A stretch of 64,000 nt of DNA, from positions 18,762,417 to 18,826,416 of the forward strand of contig OY727101.1 in the NCBI GenBank assembly GCA_963402885.1. Direction: 5' to 3'. Positions 10,807-23,552 of this stretch are shown one piece after another. Positions within the stretch are counted from its first letter, which is position 1. Every line of letters begins with the position of its first letter. The translations under genes were made by a program, and so were the position numbers. The notes below the pieces were generated by a model. It did no database searches. It worked only from the letters and a program-made list of their open reading frames with translations, and was not told the origin of the DNA. This DNA is from Antedon bifida (Eukaryota; Echinodermata; Crinoidea; Comatulida; Antedonidae).

Positions 10807-11471
10807 AACTATTTAAAGTATCATGAATGAAGTGTATATCGTGTGAATAGATGCCACCTATCGTAACAGTGAATACAAATCCTTGTTCACTTGGCAATAT
10901 GCCTAAATAAAATAATATAAATCAATTATAAGGCATATATATATCAAATATTATATTGAAACAGTCCTTTATAATATTAAACAAATATAAAATATTATAA
11001 ATTATTATAAAATATAAATAAAATAAATATTTAATTGAAACAATGATGGCTTATTATGTTCTACACACTTTCCACTATGTGTTTCCATTTATGGTAACTT
11101 TTTCATTTTTTTTTAATCCGGAAATTATGTCGTCGTAATTATCTGAGACTTTACGTGACGCGCGGTACGACATGTAATAAATAGAAACATATAATAAAGG
11201 AAACGAACAACATGGCCACCACTTAATATTTAATTCTAAATGCATTTTTATAATTTGTCCTACATTATCGGATAAGGACGACCAGGCCAAATTAATTCCT
11301 TTATATTTTAAAATTGAAATCCGATTAAACTTTTCCACAAATTCGCATGATTGTTAATCCATAGTAATTTAGGCAATTTGAGAGAGACGACTAAAAAAAA
11401 CTCGACACAATCAGAATTTGGTTGGTGTTCCAAATATGGTTTTACTGTTATATCCAACATCCATCCGTCTA

Positions 11472-11649
11472 TAAAGCTATGTCTTAAGACACACTATCAA
11501 ACTTTATGTGACAACAAATGCGATGTGGTCATATATGGACATGATGATGTCATATCACTACTATATTTAGGCATATTACTAGGCCTACCATATCTGGGCA
11601 CATTATGCTTTAAACTAGTTTAATGCACGATAGTGTGGACAGAGCTTTA
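11472..11649. mobile_element. Family-A TIR element (MITE)
   Basis: The left end is worn (taaagctatgtcttaagaca) and the right end is gatagtgtggacagagcttt. The body has catatatggacatgatgatg and the paired 'tatcactac' motifs of the family. TA lies at both ends. Confidence 0.75.
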
Positions 11650-11934
11650 GTAATTGTAACAATCACGTGAGTGAAAAATTGAATTGGTAAAGTTATATAA
11701 TTATATCATAACAACAATAAAAAGATAGAACGTCTTTTATCGACATTATAGTTAAAGTTGATATATTGTAAATATAACCATTTATTACAATATCTATAAT
11801 TCATTTTCAGGTCGTAAATATATTATGACGTTATATCGTTTCCCTCGCCAGAAGGCCATTTTATTTTAGTGTTCAACAAAATTTTCTATGACTTCCAAAG
11901 AAAAATTTAGAGTAATCAAAAAGATACGTACATA

Positions 11935-12125
11935 CCGTATATACATATTCATGCATATACATATTCATGCATATTCATGACCATTTTAATGATTTCCCTA
12001 TTAATTTAAAGTAGTCAAAAAGATACGTAACACCGTGGGTTATTACATATATTCATACGTATTCATATATATTCATACATATTCATATACATATTCATAT
12101 ACATATTCATGCATATTCATGACTA
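11935..12125. repeat. ATTCATRC-type short tandem repeat
   Basis: Two irregular arrays of about 10-bp units (catattcatg, atacatattc) are separated by a unique stretch with the duplicated phrase 'agtcaaaaagatacgta'/'aatcaaaaagatacgta'. No function is visible. Confidence 0.7.
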
Positions 12126-13360
12126 TTTTACTGATTTCCCTATTAATTCCGGATTAATATTAACCTAATATCAATAGGCTTAAATATGTTGAATGATAAA
12201 TATGGATTAGTGCTAATTGTATTAGTTTCACATTTAAAATAATTAATCATCAAATTAAAGTTACATTTGGATAAATCGTCTCCAAATTATTCGAATCGTT
12301 TAATACTGTTCTCAGTGGGTGGATTGGTGCCTCGAGGGTGGTATACGTGGCGAAACAAAGTTTAAGCCTAAAACAAATATGATAACATCAAGAGATTTTG
12401 AATTTGGAACTTTGGGAGTTATGGGCTTTCTAGCGAGTTTGTCCACAATATTACACTTGCATTGCAAGCATCCCATAACCCGGCCTAACAAAATGATCGG
12501 TATTGAACTGGGAGGGTTTTTAAGTATTATTTATACAAGTCGAATTCAATTGAAATTTGAAACAAAAAATAACGGACAAAACAAAAAACATAAGATTCGT
12601 TTTTAAATTAAAATAGAAACGCTTTCATTTCAAATTTGAATTTGAAAAACATAAGCATAGAGTTCATTTGTTTCCCCCGGCTCCAATATCCCAACGGAAG
12701 CGTTTACTTTTAAAAGTTTGATTATACTATAATTTTTATAATTTTAGAAATATTGGGGAAATGTTATATACGGCAAAGCAAAATAAAAATACAAAATCAA
12801 AGCAAATCAAATACAAGTGTCTTAAATCAAATAGACGTGTATATAAAGGGATTGTTTATTTTCAAAATGCTTAAGTTATCTATTAATCTAGGTGTGTATT
12901 TTACAAAACGTTACAGTTTATGCTTTTCCATATGTATCTGAGTAATAATATATTAATATTATCACTTAACAGTTAACAGATTATAGATGCCCTATAAACT
13001 GGACTTAAACTCCGCTGGGATTTTAACGTGTGTCTTGTATTTGCAATGCTATATATATTCATATTTTACTCGTAATTATATCGTATCTCATTAGATTAAA
13101 AATAGTCAATAAAATACACATTCTAGCCAGCATTACCTTATTAGGCCTACTGTTGCATTTTTCAAATCACATTTTTTTGTAATTTTTGTAGGATAATTCC
13201 AGAAATATTCTACTGCAGTTAATACAGTAGGCCTATAATTAATAGGTCCATATAGTAACTATATTGTTCTCACTGCAATAACATATGGTTTTAGTTTGTT
13301 TGAATAAATAGTAAACATATACTAGTGTTAATCCAGTACAATATGTTGACATCGTCCTAT

Positions 13361-13610
13361 TAAAGCTCTGTCTAAACTATCAATTTTTTATTTTATTTTA
13401 TTCCTTTCAGTAAAGACAATACAAACATAACAAAGAACGTGAAAGTGGAGCACTGAGGAGAGACAAAAGCTGCCCCTCCAACTCCAACATTCATACAGAT
13501 ATGCACTAAAAACTAATTATTGTATTATATAAAATTTAAAATATACATATATATATATATGAATACAGGATTAAGATTATTGACAAACTAGTTTGACAAA
13601 AAAATATATA
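13361..13610. mobile_element. Family-A element split by another insertion
   Basis: The left TIR (taaagctctgtctaaactat) breaks off near 13384 and the element resumes near 13584 (aaactagtttgacaaaaaaa). The roughly 200-bp insert starts with a T-rich (tttta)n tract and includes ggcagcttttgtctctcctc on the minus strand. It looks like a reverse-oriented retroposon with an A-rich tail; its family is not recognised. Confidence 0.5.
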
Positions 13611-13650
13611 AGCACACAAGATAAAAATATAACATTCAATAACATAACGT

Positions 13651-13811
13651 TAAGCTCTGTCTACACTATCAAACTAGTTTGACAAAAAAATATGATTTGC
13701 CAGAATATGGTAGTGATATGCCCAAATATGGTAGTGATATGACATCATCATGTCCATGGACACATCACATTTTTTTGTCACATAAAGTTTGATAGTGTAG
13801 ACAGAGCTTTA
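13651..13811. mobile_element. Family-A TIR element (MITE), full length
   Basis: TIRs taagctctgtctacactatc and gatagtgtagacagagctt are clean, and the subterminal blocks 'aaactagtttgac' and 'cacataaagtttgatag' are both present. A good reference copy. Confidence 0.85.
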
Positions 13812-14587
13812 GTTTTCTTTATAAAATTAGGTATTTTTTTATCTCCCTTATTGTGCTAACGATATTTCAAATAATCAACTGATGGTGAATCACGTGACAT
13901 GTATACAATTTTGTTTTTAGATGAATGTGGTCTATTAAAAACGAAAAGGAAAGTTATTATTCATCCAGGCAAGCTTCTCGACTGTTATGATATAGGACTA
14001 TTTCAAACTATTATAATCTTTTTAAACACTATCTGCCATTTTTTATACTATACAATATTATATGTATTTATCTTTTCCATTGATTGTAGACCTCTAATGA
14101 AACCCCAGTATTTATTCAGTATTTTATTATTCAACTTCTGTATTTTTTTCAATAGAGTCAGTATAATTCAATTAATAGTCAGTATTTTTTAAATTTATCA
14201 TTACTGTAAATAATCTATGTATGTATTTTATAATTAATATTTTTTTGTAATAATCACTGCACTATACACGTTATTATGGCTATTCTTATGAATTCACGAT
14301 AGATTGAATAAAGTTCACAAGTAACATATAGAAATTACCGTAGATTCAGTTTAGAGAGAATTTGTTTTTTTAAACTAAAATAATCAGTAATGATGTACTT
14401 TCCATATTAGTCTTAGTTTCGTGGTTTAGTCAAAACCGGAGTGATTATATTTATCTAACCCCTTCATACTGATAGTTTTGTTTTTACTAGAAATATTACA
14501 TCTAACTTGAAGGATAGAAATGCATGTTTTCAGCCACGGTACTTTATACTTTCTATATCATTTTTAGTTTCGGGGTTTGGTGAAGTC

Positions 14588-14748
14588 TAAAGCTCTATCT
14601 ACACTTATGTGACAACAAAATGTGATGTGCCTATATATGGACATGATGATGTCATATCACTACCATAAATTTGGACATATCACTACCATATTTAGGTACA
14701 TCACACTTTATTTTGTCAAACTAGTTTGATAGTGTAGATAGAGCTTAA
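14588..14748. mobile_element. Family-A TIR element (MITE)
   Basis: The ends are taaagctctatctacactta and agtgtagatagagctta. Its right flank ('ttattgaatgttatattttt') is the reverse complement of the left flank of the copy at 13651-13811, so the two copies sit in inverted duplicated surroundings. Confidence 0.8.
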
Positions 14749-15765
14749 CTTTATATTATTGAATGTTATATTTTTATATTGCTTATATATTGTAGAAATT
14801 ACCAATTCTATTCCTATTTTCTTTTTTAAAGTATGTTTTGACTTTAACTTTAATTGAAATTAGTCAATTTTAATATATGGAAAATTAAAAAAAAAATTAA
14901 ATGATGTGCATAAATAGTATTATTATTAGAAATAAAAAAAATTAGAAATAAAATTAATAAATAAAATAAAAATTAAATTTAGTACTCAAAATTGACATTT
15001 GAAGATGAGTATAGGCGATTAGATCAGGCCTATACGTATAGGCCTATATACCTAAGTTTAAAATTAATGGGGGTTCCGTTTAAAATAGGCTATATACGGT
15101 ACACCTCGGTACGATTTATTGAAAATCATAATTTTTTTACCAAAAAACAATTAGAAAAATGAAAAGAAATGTAAAGAAATAAAAGATAATAAACTCACTT
15201 TTGAAATTGACATGATGAATAAAATATACGTCTGGTTTTTCTTGAAAATTCTTCAGAAACGGTCTTTAAGCTGTTACAATCGTCGTCAACCTATAAGTTT
15301 AACTTGCTCTCCTCCCTGTTGTTGCAGGCGCTCACCAAGATCTCTCGTATCACGCTGAACAGATTCCTTTTCTAATCGTCTTCTAGATATGAGACGCGCG
15401 CAATTCGTGTTTCTTCTCAGCTCAAGTTATGTAACTTCTTCTTATACGTTCATCCACTGTTTATGGTAATTCATTATCTGTATGATTGATTGCAAATTGA
15501 TTCTCATTCGCTGATAAATTAAGCTGCTAAGTGGGTGAGACAATTGAAGTTTCTTTTTTTAGTAAAATCAATATCTAAGATAGAGATATTGGATTGACCA
15601 TGTGGTTAGATTATTGTGTTTCCGATATTATTTATTTTACATTAATATCTGTTTTGTATGGTCTATTGTCATCCTGTTCTCATCCCTCCTTTTTTAAATA
15701 AATTCAATAGATAGAGATTTTAGATTTGGCTATGTGGTTATATTTGCGTTTCCGATATTTGTTTA

Positions 15766-16125
15766 CATTAAAATAAAGATCCGCTTAGTATGCGGCCTAT
15801 TTTCATCCTGTATCACTCCTCCTTCCTGTCCTCATATCCTATTCCTATATCTCCACAGTTCTGATTCCGATTATCCTTCAGATTTTTTCTTTATTTTAAA
15901 TTAATCATAATCTCCTAATTATCACAACATTTATTCATTATTTTGCATAAAAACCCGCTTAGTATGCGGCCTATTTTCATCCTGTATCACCCCTCCTTCC
16001 TGTCCTCATATCTTATTCCTATACTAGTATTTCCACAGTTCCGATTCCGATTATCCTTCCGATTTTTTCTTTATTTTAATCATAATCTCCTAAGTTATCA
16101 CAACATTTGTTCATTATTTTGCAAG
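15766..16125 (+). repeat. Tandem duplication, unit about 175 bp
   Basis: The unit from 'ccgcttagtatgcggcctat' through 'tcacaacattt' and 'ttcattattttgca' occurs at about 15781-15940 and again at 15956-16122, with scattered differences. A third, poorer partial copy ('tctattgtcatcctgttctc') is visible near 15662. No ORF or known family is apparent. Confidence 0.75.
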
Positions 16126-17115
16126 TATACGTACGCCACCACAAACGCACTATGAGGACGTTAACACAAATTGTTAGCACGTGGTTTTCATCAACTTACG
16201 TACGCGCGGGTATTACTTGTGATAAGTGGCATGATAGATGTTTGCAATGTAAAATTATATTCAGATTTTTACGGACTCTATAGTAAGAAGTATATATGTC
16301 AAACATTTCCTGTGCTTCTTATTTACTCAAAGGAATTTGTTGATATTAAATACAATATTATTAGTGATAAATTCAATCAATATTACTCCAACAGGACGCT
16401 TCGTTGTTGTTGTAATAACAATAAACAGGGTGTTAAAAAAAAGGTTCATGCTATTCCATCATTCACGTTCCAGCTTCCATTGTGTTATATATTATCATAT
16501 ATCATATACAGGGTATCCTATTATAATATGTATAGCAAACAGCTTTAATATCATATCGCAGGTGTATTTTGAAACTATAACAAACATCTTTACCTTCTCT
16601 TCAGATTTCCTTGAAAAGTTTATATTAATATGTGAACGTCATCTTAAAAATCGACAAGGATGTATTTTATTCTCAAGGATATATATTAGGATTATCTAAA
16701 TCTATTATATTAATCCCTTGTATTCTGTTTTAGCAAACTGCAGCTTCCTGTTCAACGTCGCACGTGCGCGTATGCAGGTGACATGATGGCAGAAGCGACT
16801 TCCGCGGATTAAAATATATTCAATAATATCATATTTTGTTTATTTGGAAGTTGGAACGTTGTGTACTAGGTCAAAATAATTTCGGTAGTCATCTACAGTC
16901 ACCCTCTTTGTGATCCAGTCGTGTAGGTGTGTAGTATAGAGTGAGGAGGTCGGTGATTGAGACCGGCCCCACTTAATTTTAAATGCATTGGTCAATTGCC
17001 TACAGCAGCTAAACAACATTGAGTTAGTCATTTGTTTTATTTTGTGTTTAAACGGATTACCAACATCTATTGATGTTTTCAGGTGGCAATTATTCGTTTT
17101 CCACAGATACAGTGA

Positions 17116-17425
17116 GAGTGAGTGAGTGGCCGAGCGGTTAAGACAGTGGAACCGTAATACGTAGCCATAACATCGGCGAGGTTCGAGGCTCACTCACTCC
17201 ATGGTTCTGTGGAAGAACGAGTCTTCTCGGATAAGGACTATAAACCGTAGGTCCAGTGTACACAACTAGCTCGTGTGCACTTTAAAGAACCTAGTACATC
17301 TTTCGAGACGAGTAGGGGGTTACCCCGGTGTATTAGTACACCACAGCCACTGATCACCAACTGGGCCCTCTGAGACCAGTCTTTGATTGAAGAGGTCGCC
17401 CAGTATAAAAAAAATAAACAAAACA
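17116..17425 (+). mobile_element. tRNA-derived SINE, full length
   Basis: The head resembles a tRNA-Leu/Ser gene: A-box TGGCCGAGCGGTTAAG near 17127 and B-box GGTTCGAGGC near 17179. The acceptor stem and anticodon arm are not tRNA-like enough for a functional tRNA. A body of about 230 bp follows, ending in 'gcccagtataaaaaaaataa'. Reverse copies lie at 52432-52705 and 2245-2425. Confidence 0.75.
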
Positions 17426-18015
17426 AAAAAAACAGATACACAACATACACGATGCCCACATAAACACAATCTTATCTTTGGGCCATTGGGAGTAAAGTTG
17501 TGTCGTGAGAAAAATTCGGAAGATAACCTATAGGGGCATGCTCGGGGGATGGGGTGGGTGTGACCTAGGACGGTGCTGTACGTACCTAACCTCAGCTAGT
17601 TGGTGTAGAGACGTATGAAGTAACATATTTGAAAGAAAATGTTCGAATGTTTGAGTAAATTAAACGAACCTAACTCTAAAATTACCTGATAACAAATTAG
17701 AAGGTTTGATTTTCTTCCCATTAGGTTTGCTTGTGTTTCTAATGGCACTACGACGATGTATAATGTATATATTTTCAATAGCTTTGTCGCACCTTGAATC
17801 TCGGGGGATCCACGACTCAATCTATCAATTTATAGGCAATTATTGACATGGGTACGAGTAATTAAAAACGATGGAAACTGATAACTAGGGGTATACAGAT
17901 TGCGTGACGTGATTGAATACAAAAGTAATCACAAAATGTGTTTGTTATGAAGAAAATGTACAATTCAAGCATATTGATGTCTTGTAGGCCTACAAGACTT
18001 ATTACAGAATTAGAG

Positions 18016-18120
18016 ACCTAAAGCGTGGTTTCCAGGACGCCATGCAAGCGATTGACCAATCACCAGCGACTTGGAATAATCTTTCGCTTGTGATTGGTCA
18101 TTGGTTGCTTCTAGTGGGGG
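18016..18120. mobile_element. Family-C element, worn
   Basis: Starts taaagcgtggtttccaggac and includes 'gattgaccaatcaccagcga' and 'cgcttgtgattggtca', as in the copy at 10544-10706. The right TIR is degraded (cttctagtgggg). Confidence 0.5.
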
Positions 18121-18427
18121 AGGAGCGGGTGCTATGCGATTTCACAAAATGTTCAAATTGATGTCTTGTGAGAGTTGAACAATTACAAAGCGCAGTAGTT
18201 CAGAAGATCCCATCGTGTCGTGATTGGTCAAATTATTTGCGGCGCGGTTACGTAAACTTCAAGGAGAGACCATTGAGAATTGTTTTTCCTCCAGAATCCT
18301 CTATAGTTACATAATTTAATGATAAAGTTAGGCCATGGAGGTACCACCTCCATGGTTAGGCCTATCTATTTTTGTTCATAGGCCTAACGTGTTTAAAGTT
18401 TATTTGGCCTTTCATCATCATTGCATT

Positions 18428-18510
18428 AAACATGTGTTCCCCTGAAAAAATAATTTTTACAACATTGGATCGAAAACAATTTTTTATTTACCGGAAAGAA
18501 GCTGTAATTT
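18428..18510. mobile_element. Family-B element, left fragment
   Basis: 'gtgttcccctgaaaaaataa' followed by 'ttggatcgaaaacaattttt' and 'tttaccggaaagaagctgta' matches the left part of the family-B copies. No right end was found. Confidence 0.5.
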
Positions 18511-18990
18511 AATGAGAAAACATAAAAAAATACTATTAAAAGTCAACTAGCCATTTTGTAGTTTTAAAGTAATACTTACTGTTTCCAAAATTGATAAAGG
18601 CCCTGCGCAACCGCCATAGTATAGGATGGATACGACCGTGCTAATAGAAAAGCGTAAGAATTAAACTCACGGAGTGACCGTGCCGATAGTCATTTCCTGT
18701 TAGAGCTCCGCATGTATTTTTCGGGGGAAACTGGCTAAATAAAAGATAGGTAAACTGTCATTTGCAACATTTCAAACACGCCTAAATTAAAATACAATGT
18801 CATCGTTAACGTTAACCTTACTCTTGCTTGTTGTCTAGTGTAGACCACATCTCCTAGCTAGACCTAGCTAGACTAGGCGCCTATATTATAAAGGCTGGTA
18901 TGATGTGGTAGTCTGTGTGCTGCATGCTGGTAGGAATCCGGGACGTTTCGTCCCACTTTTTCCCGGTCATACTAATCAACGCCCGGTAGG

Positions 18991-19316
18991 TCCCGGAATC
19001 ACCTGGTAGGGTTTTATGACATAAAATAAATGGTATTAACATGCGTTAGTGGTAAATTTAACTTAAATATATTTTTCTTTCCAAAATCAATTAAACTTTT
19101 CATTCGTCACAATGCGTTAACAACACATCACTTTAAATTATATCATAGAGGGTGGTCTTCAGTTTAAGAATAAACCTAATCAGTATTTTAACGTACAATT
19201 AAATATCACAATATTATTAATTTACTATATTGGTAATCCTTGGCCACATTGCCTAAAGACATAAAATAAAAATAAAATAACATTTTATATCATAAACCCT
19301 ACCGGGCGATTCCGGG
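18991..19316. mobile_element. TIR element of another family
   Basis: The left end (tcccggaatcacctggtagg, gttttatgacataaaataa) is mirrored by the right end ('tttatatcataaaccctacc', 'gggcgattccgggg'). The interior is AT-rich without an ORF. It is the only copy in the window. Confidence 0.6.
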
Positions 19317-19954
19317 GCCAAGTACCAGGCATAGATTAGGGTATATGAAACCCTTTTTCCTCACAAAGTTTACAGTTTTATTCATAACTGTTTACTCCTA
19401 TTATACTGTAGAATGCATAGAATATGTTTCACTCAACAAAATCAATTTTATGGAACTCATTAAATGGACAACAACAGTGTTTTAAAAGAGGAATCGGAAA
19501 TTTTTTACGAGAGTTGGCAAAGAAACAAAAACAGAGAAAAACTTTAGCAATCACACAGTAAGTATTGTAAGGGTCACACTGCATAAAATAGCCACTGTGG
19601 CGTGTATGGAGCACCCAAATTCATGGTGCGCAACTACCAAGGAAAAAAATAAGCTGCTGATTGTCTGTTTATTTACATTCATGTATTCAATCAATCAATC
19701 TGCTAAACTCCTTTTTGTAAAATTGATGTACCTCACCCTGCTCAGGAAAAGCGTTCTCGTGCGCGGAAGCACTCAAATCAAGCAACGTAGCACGATTTAA
19801 TTGAAAATTGCAGTGCAACATAATTAAATGTAGTGCAAACATTTTTACCTACGAAAATTGTTTTTATTTGCCTGAATAAATACTTCTATTGGCTTTGCAT
19901 AAAATAACATTTTATCATTGTACAATTATGCAAATTAAAATTGTTCTTTTACAG

Positions 19955-21509
19955 TGACTTGCCAAAATATTTCAAGAATCTAAGGTATGACATTGCTGCC
20001 GGTGACTACATCGTTGTTGTCGGTGGTGCTGTGCGTTATACCAATGATGAGTGGTTTGGGCGTAAGAAGACCTGGGTAATAAACCAGCTACCAAGTCGAT
20101 CAAACCTTCCAGAAACGACTTTTGTCGATGCAATCAACTTTAACGAAACGGGCATTGAAAAGCATGGATTGAAACACATAGGTAAAGTAAGATTGGTGTA
20201 ATGGAGACAATAAATTATTTTAAATTATTAAAAAAAAAACCCATGTTGGCGAATACAAATTGTAAACACAGTGGATCTCACTAAGTTTTTGTATGTAGTA
20301 AAGCTTCATGTCAATCGAGTATCATAATTATGTTTCAATTGGATTGTCCAATTGATTATACTTTAACCTCATACGTCGTTCATTAACGTTAAAACAGATT
20401 AAAACTCTTCTTTTTGATTCATGTACTTTTTTAAGCGCACTGATACCTTGAAAATTATTGTTTTATTTTGTTTAGAGAAGTTGCAGCATTTGAAATATCT
20501 CAGTTTCGCAGACTGTCCATTTGTAGATGACAACTGCATAGCATCTCTAGTCAACTTTCGTGATACTTTGACGCATCTTAATATTAACAGATGCCCGCTG
20601 GTTACGTCCAATGGTATCTCACTCTTATACAAACTGAGGTAAGTTATGCAAGTGTTGATTCAAAGAAACCGCATAAAAAATGCTTTTTGTAAATTGAACA
20701 TGCCATTCCCCCACCACCCATATTCTTTTCCCCACCACCCATATTCTTCCCCGACCACCCATATTCTTCCCCCACCACCCATATTCTTCCCCCACCACCC
20801 ATATTCTTCTCCCACCACCCACATTCTTTCCACACCACTCACATTCTTTCCACACCACTCACATTCTTCCCCACCCACTTCCTTAGGTTTGGATCTTCTT
20901 TCCCTATGATTCATATTCATTCATTCATCATTTAAACTTCTAAATTGTTGTTCAACATAAGCATGGTTACAGTATTTATTAATATTCAATTTTATTCACT
21001 ACTGATGCCATCAAGGGCAAATATCTAGACAAATCAATATAAATACATAATAGAAAAAACAATTTAAAAATTAATTATATACAATTCACTGCAATTTTAA
21101 TATATATGTAATAAATAGTATTTGATCAAACCATATACAAAATTTCACTACTAAACTTAAAATTGTATTCCAAAATATGCATGATTTACAGTATTACAAA
21201 TATTTCTTGTTTAATCACATTCAAACTCTGTCTTTATACAGAAATCTAGAAAGAGTCAACATGGATGGTTTAAACCACATTCAGGATCTGATGTTCATCG
21301 CAATGATGTTAGAAGAAATCAGGCCCAACCTACGCCTAGGAATTGTCACAGAACAACTCAAAGAACTTAGAAACACAATGAAGCATGCAAAGAAACATGG
21401 CTTATTGTTAGATGAAGAAAAACCTGAAGAGCCAATTAGTGGATTGATATTAGACGATCTTAAAAAGGACTCTACAACAAATTTTACAACAACAAATATT
21501 GATAGATGA
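19955..21509 (+). CDS. DMAC2: DMAC2 (ATP5SL), complex I distal membrane-arm assembly factor, 3' exons
   Basis: Three in-phase exons: 19955-20181, 20476-20638 and 21242-21509 (stop TGA 21507-21509). They give about 218 C-terminal residues. The first carries the hallmark VGGAVRYTNDEW, where the human protein has a closely similar GGAV...EW stretch. The second holds leucine-rich-repeat-like units (LKYLSFADCPFVDDNC, LTHLNINRCPLVT). The third continues with NLERVNMDGLNHIQDL and a charged tail. This order and wording fit DMAC2, a mitochondrial factor for assembly of the distal membrane arm of complex I, rather than the shorter paralogue DMAC2L/ATP5S. The 5' coding exons, including any mitochondrial presequence, lie upstream and were not recognised. 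An AATAAA lies at about 21719. The intron after exon 2 holds a 20-bp minisatellite. Confidence 0.8.
20706..20875 (+). repeat. Minisatellite, 20-bp unit, about 8 copies
   Basis: Units of the form CCACCACCCATATTCTTCCC repeat head to tail just after the DMAC2 donor at 20639. The last three units have drifted together (acaccactcacattctttcc). Translated frames on both strands are repeat artefacts. Confidence 0.9.
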
Positions 21510-22635
21510 CCGTATTTTGTAGGTGAATTTTATTGGAAATTAAAGTTGTAGATGAGTGTGAGGCTTACTTCATTAATATCTTAACTTAAATGCTTTGTAA
21601 AAAGCTTGGAACCTGGGAACCATAAAATTGTCCCCTTAATATGGTTGACCCTTGCCTGTGGTGCTAAAACATGTATTGCATAGGAGGCGTTGTTTTCTGT
21701 TATTTTACCATGCAAAACAATAAAATATGTGAGTGATTTTATTATGAATATTTACCAGATTGAGTTATAGAAAATACTCTGATTTCTTTATTTGACTCAA
21801 AACTCCGAAAAGCAACAGGCCGGCCTAGTCGCAGACAGATTAGAAGCATAGATATCATAGTCATCAAAATTATAAATGTACATATCACAAATGACCCAGG
21901 ATCATCTTGGAAATGGCCACACGATTCTGTATCCTACATGACAGTATTTTCTTTGTACTGTATTATAGGCAAATTCCTTAATACAACAGGACATGTCTTT
22001 CACATGTGCTGTTGTATCATGGAAGGAGTGTGATTCTGTATCAAAGGATTTAGATACAGTACCAAGAATCGGTAAAATGATTGGTCTCCCCTGGGACATT
22101 TCTAGGTACTACATACTTTCAACCCGAAGTTTGTTCACTTGAGGAGACGTGCAGTATAAATAAAGACATTACATTATTACAGGTAATGATTTTAATCCCT
22201 TATGAATAAAATTAATCAAGTATTTTGTATTGGATTTTTCCAATTAAATATATCTTAAAGAAAGTGCAGCAGGGATTGCAGATGACATCACGTAAAAGCC
22301 TACACAAGTGAGTGGGAATTTATAGCATTAACCCATTAAAAAAAAATCAATGGCCTATGGGGATTAAATTGTATATAACTCAACTAAACGTGGGTTGGGA
22401 AAAATAACTTGTAAAAGTAACAAATTATTTGTATAAAAATCGGATGAAACTTTAAAGGGTGGAGGAGGTGGGATGATATGCCTCTTAATTCCTCTCTCAG
22501 ATAATAAAGTTTAAAGATGGTATAAGACAAAAAAGATTAACAAAACAGCAAACTTTTGTACAAATTACTTGTAGATCATCGAATAACACTTTTTTGTCTT
22601 TATATATTAAGGTGGAGGAGCCTCTGTAGAATACA

Positions 22636-22858
22636 GGGACGCAATGCAAGGATGTAAGTAATTTGACACATTACCCGAACCGTCGCATGTAGTCAGTGGT
22701 TAACGCAGGGGAAAAATTCCTCGATTTGGCACTCCTAAGGGGCCCTCTCCAATGCCATGTAGTTGCATTGGACTGCTCATACCCCTTAAGCCCCTGGCCT
22801 TAGCCAGTGACCTGTGATTGGTCAACTCATGCATTGCATCCAAGTGGAAACCAAGCTT
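22636..22858. mobile_element. Family-C element, expanded and worn
   Basis: Left 'acagggacgcaatgcaagga' and right 'gattggtcaactcatgcatt' plus 'gtggaaaccaagctta' match family-C ends, but the interior is different and longer. It directly abuts a family-A copy. Confidence 0.45.
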
Positions 22859-22998
22859 ATAAGCTCTGTCTACACTATCAAACTGTGTGACAAAAAAATG
22901 TGATGTGCCCATATATGGACAAGATGACATCATATCACTACCATATTTGGGCACATCACACTGTTTGTCAAACTAGTTTGATAGTCTTGACTAAGCTT
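22859..22998. mobile_element. Family-A TIR element (MITE)
   Basis: Left TIR taagctctgtctacactatc; the right TIR is partly damaged (gatagtcttgactaagctt). The central 'catatatggac' and 'catatttgggcacatcacac' are present. Confidence 0.75.
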
Positions 22999-23383
22999 CA
23001 CGATGGGTTGACGCCTCTTATTCCACTCTAAAAGTTCAATAACAACAGCAAGGAAAACAACTTAAAACATTTTGAGATTTATTCCTGTACACACATACTT
23101 AATTGCTTAAATTTCATATACTTAATGCCATATTCCATTGAATACTTGTTTTATTCCAGTGGTCACTATGAAGACATAAACAATAGATTTACTAACTAAC
23201 CATTAACTTGTGGAAATAGATGCATTAAGTGGTAGGGCATCCAGGGATGTAACTAGAGAAGTATAGGGCTGGGTATTTAAGACATAAGGGTGGGCTGGGA
23301 AAAATAAAAGTTCTTTCAGGTACCAGAGTTTCTTGTGTGGGTGCTATGTTGAAATTAGGCTGGATAGAAGAAAATATAATCTT

Positions 23384-23552
23384 TAAGCTCTGTCTACACT
23401 ATCAAACTTTATGTGACAAAAAATGTGATGTGCCGATATATGGACATCATATGGATATCATATCACTACCATATTGAAGCATATCACTACCATTTTTGGG
23501 CACATCACACTTTTTTTGGTAAAACTAGTTTGATAGTGTAGACAGAGCTTTA
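23384..23552. mobile_element. Family-A TIR element (MITE)
   Basis: Clean TIRs (taagctctgtctacactatc and gatagtgtagacagagcttt). The left subterminal block is the 'aaactttatgtgac' type and the right the 'aaactagtttgat' type. Confidence 0.8.

Larger units (their letters stand above)
8706..19954. other. 11-kb gene-poor region
   Basis: I could not recognise a conserved exon on either strand. Open frames here are short, AT-rich and without family resemblance. The stretch holds the MITEs, SINE pieces and local duplications listed below. The missing 5' exons of DMAC2 and any upstream exon of the peptide gene may lie here unrecognised. Confidence 0.5.

Noticed and set aside
11351-11623. 90-residue ORF upstream of and through 11472-11649
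   Set aside because: Mostly MITE sequence; similar frames appear at 51196 and 50872 wherever family-A copies are read through.
16171-16699. Two overlapping plus-strand ORFs of 120-125 residues
   Set aside because: AT-rich with hydrophobic and Tyr/Asn-rich composition, no splice context and no recognisable motif.
17116-17190. tRNA-Leu/Ser gene
   Set aside because: A and B boxes are present, but stems fail, a SINE body follows, and other copies of the whole unit exist in the window.
20625-20920. Antisense frames rich in Gly, Trp and Glu, suggesting a repetitive structural protein
   Set aside because: They are translations of the 20-bp minisatellite in the DMAC2 intron; all frames on both strands stay open for the same reason.
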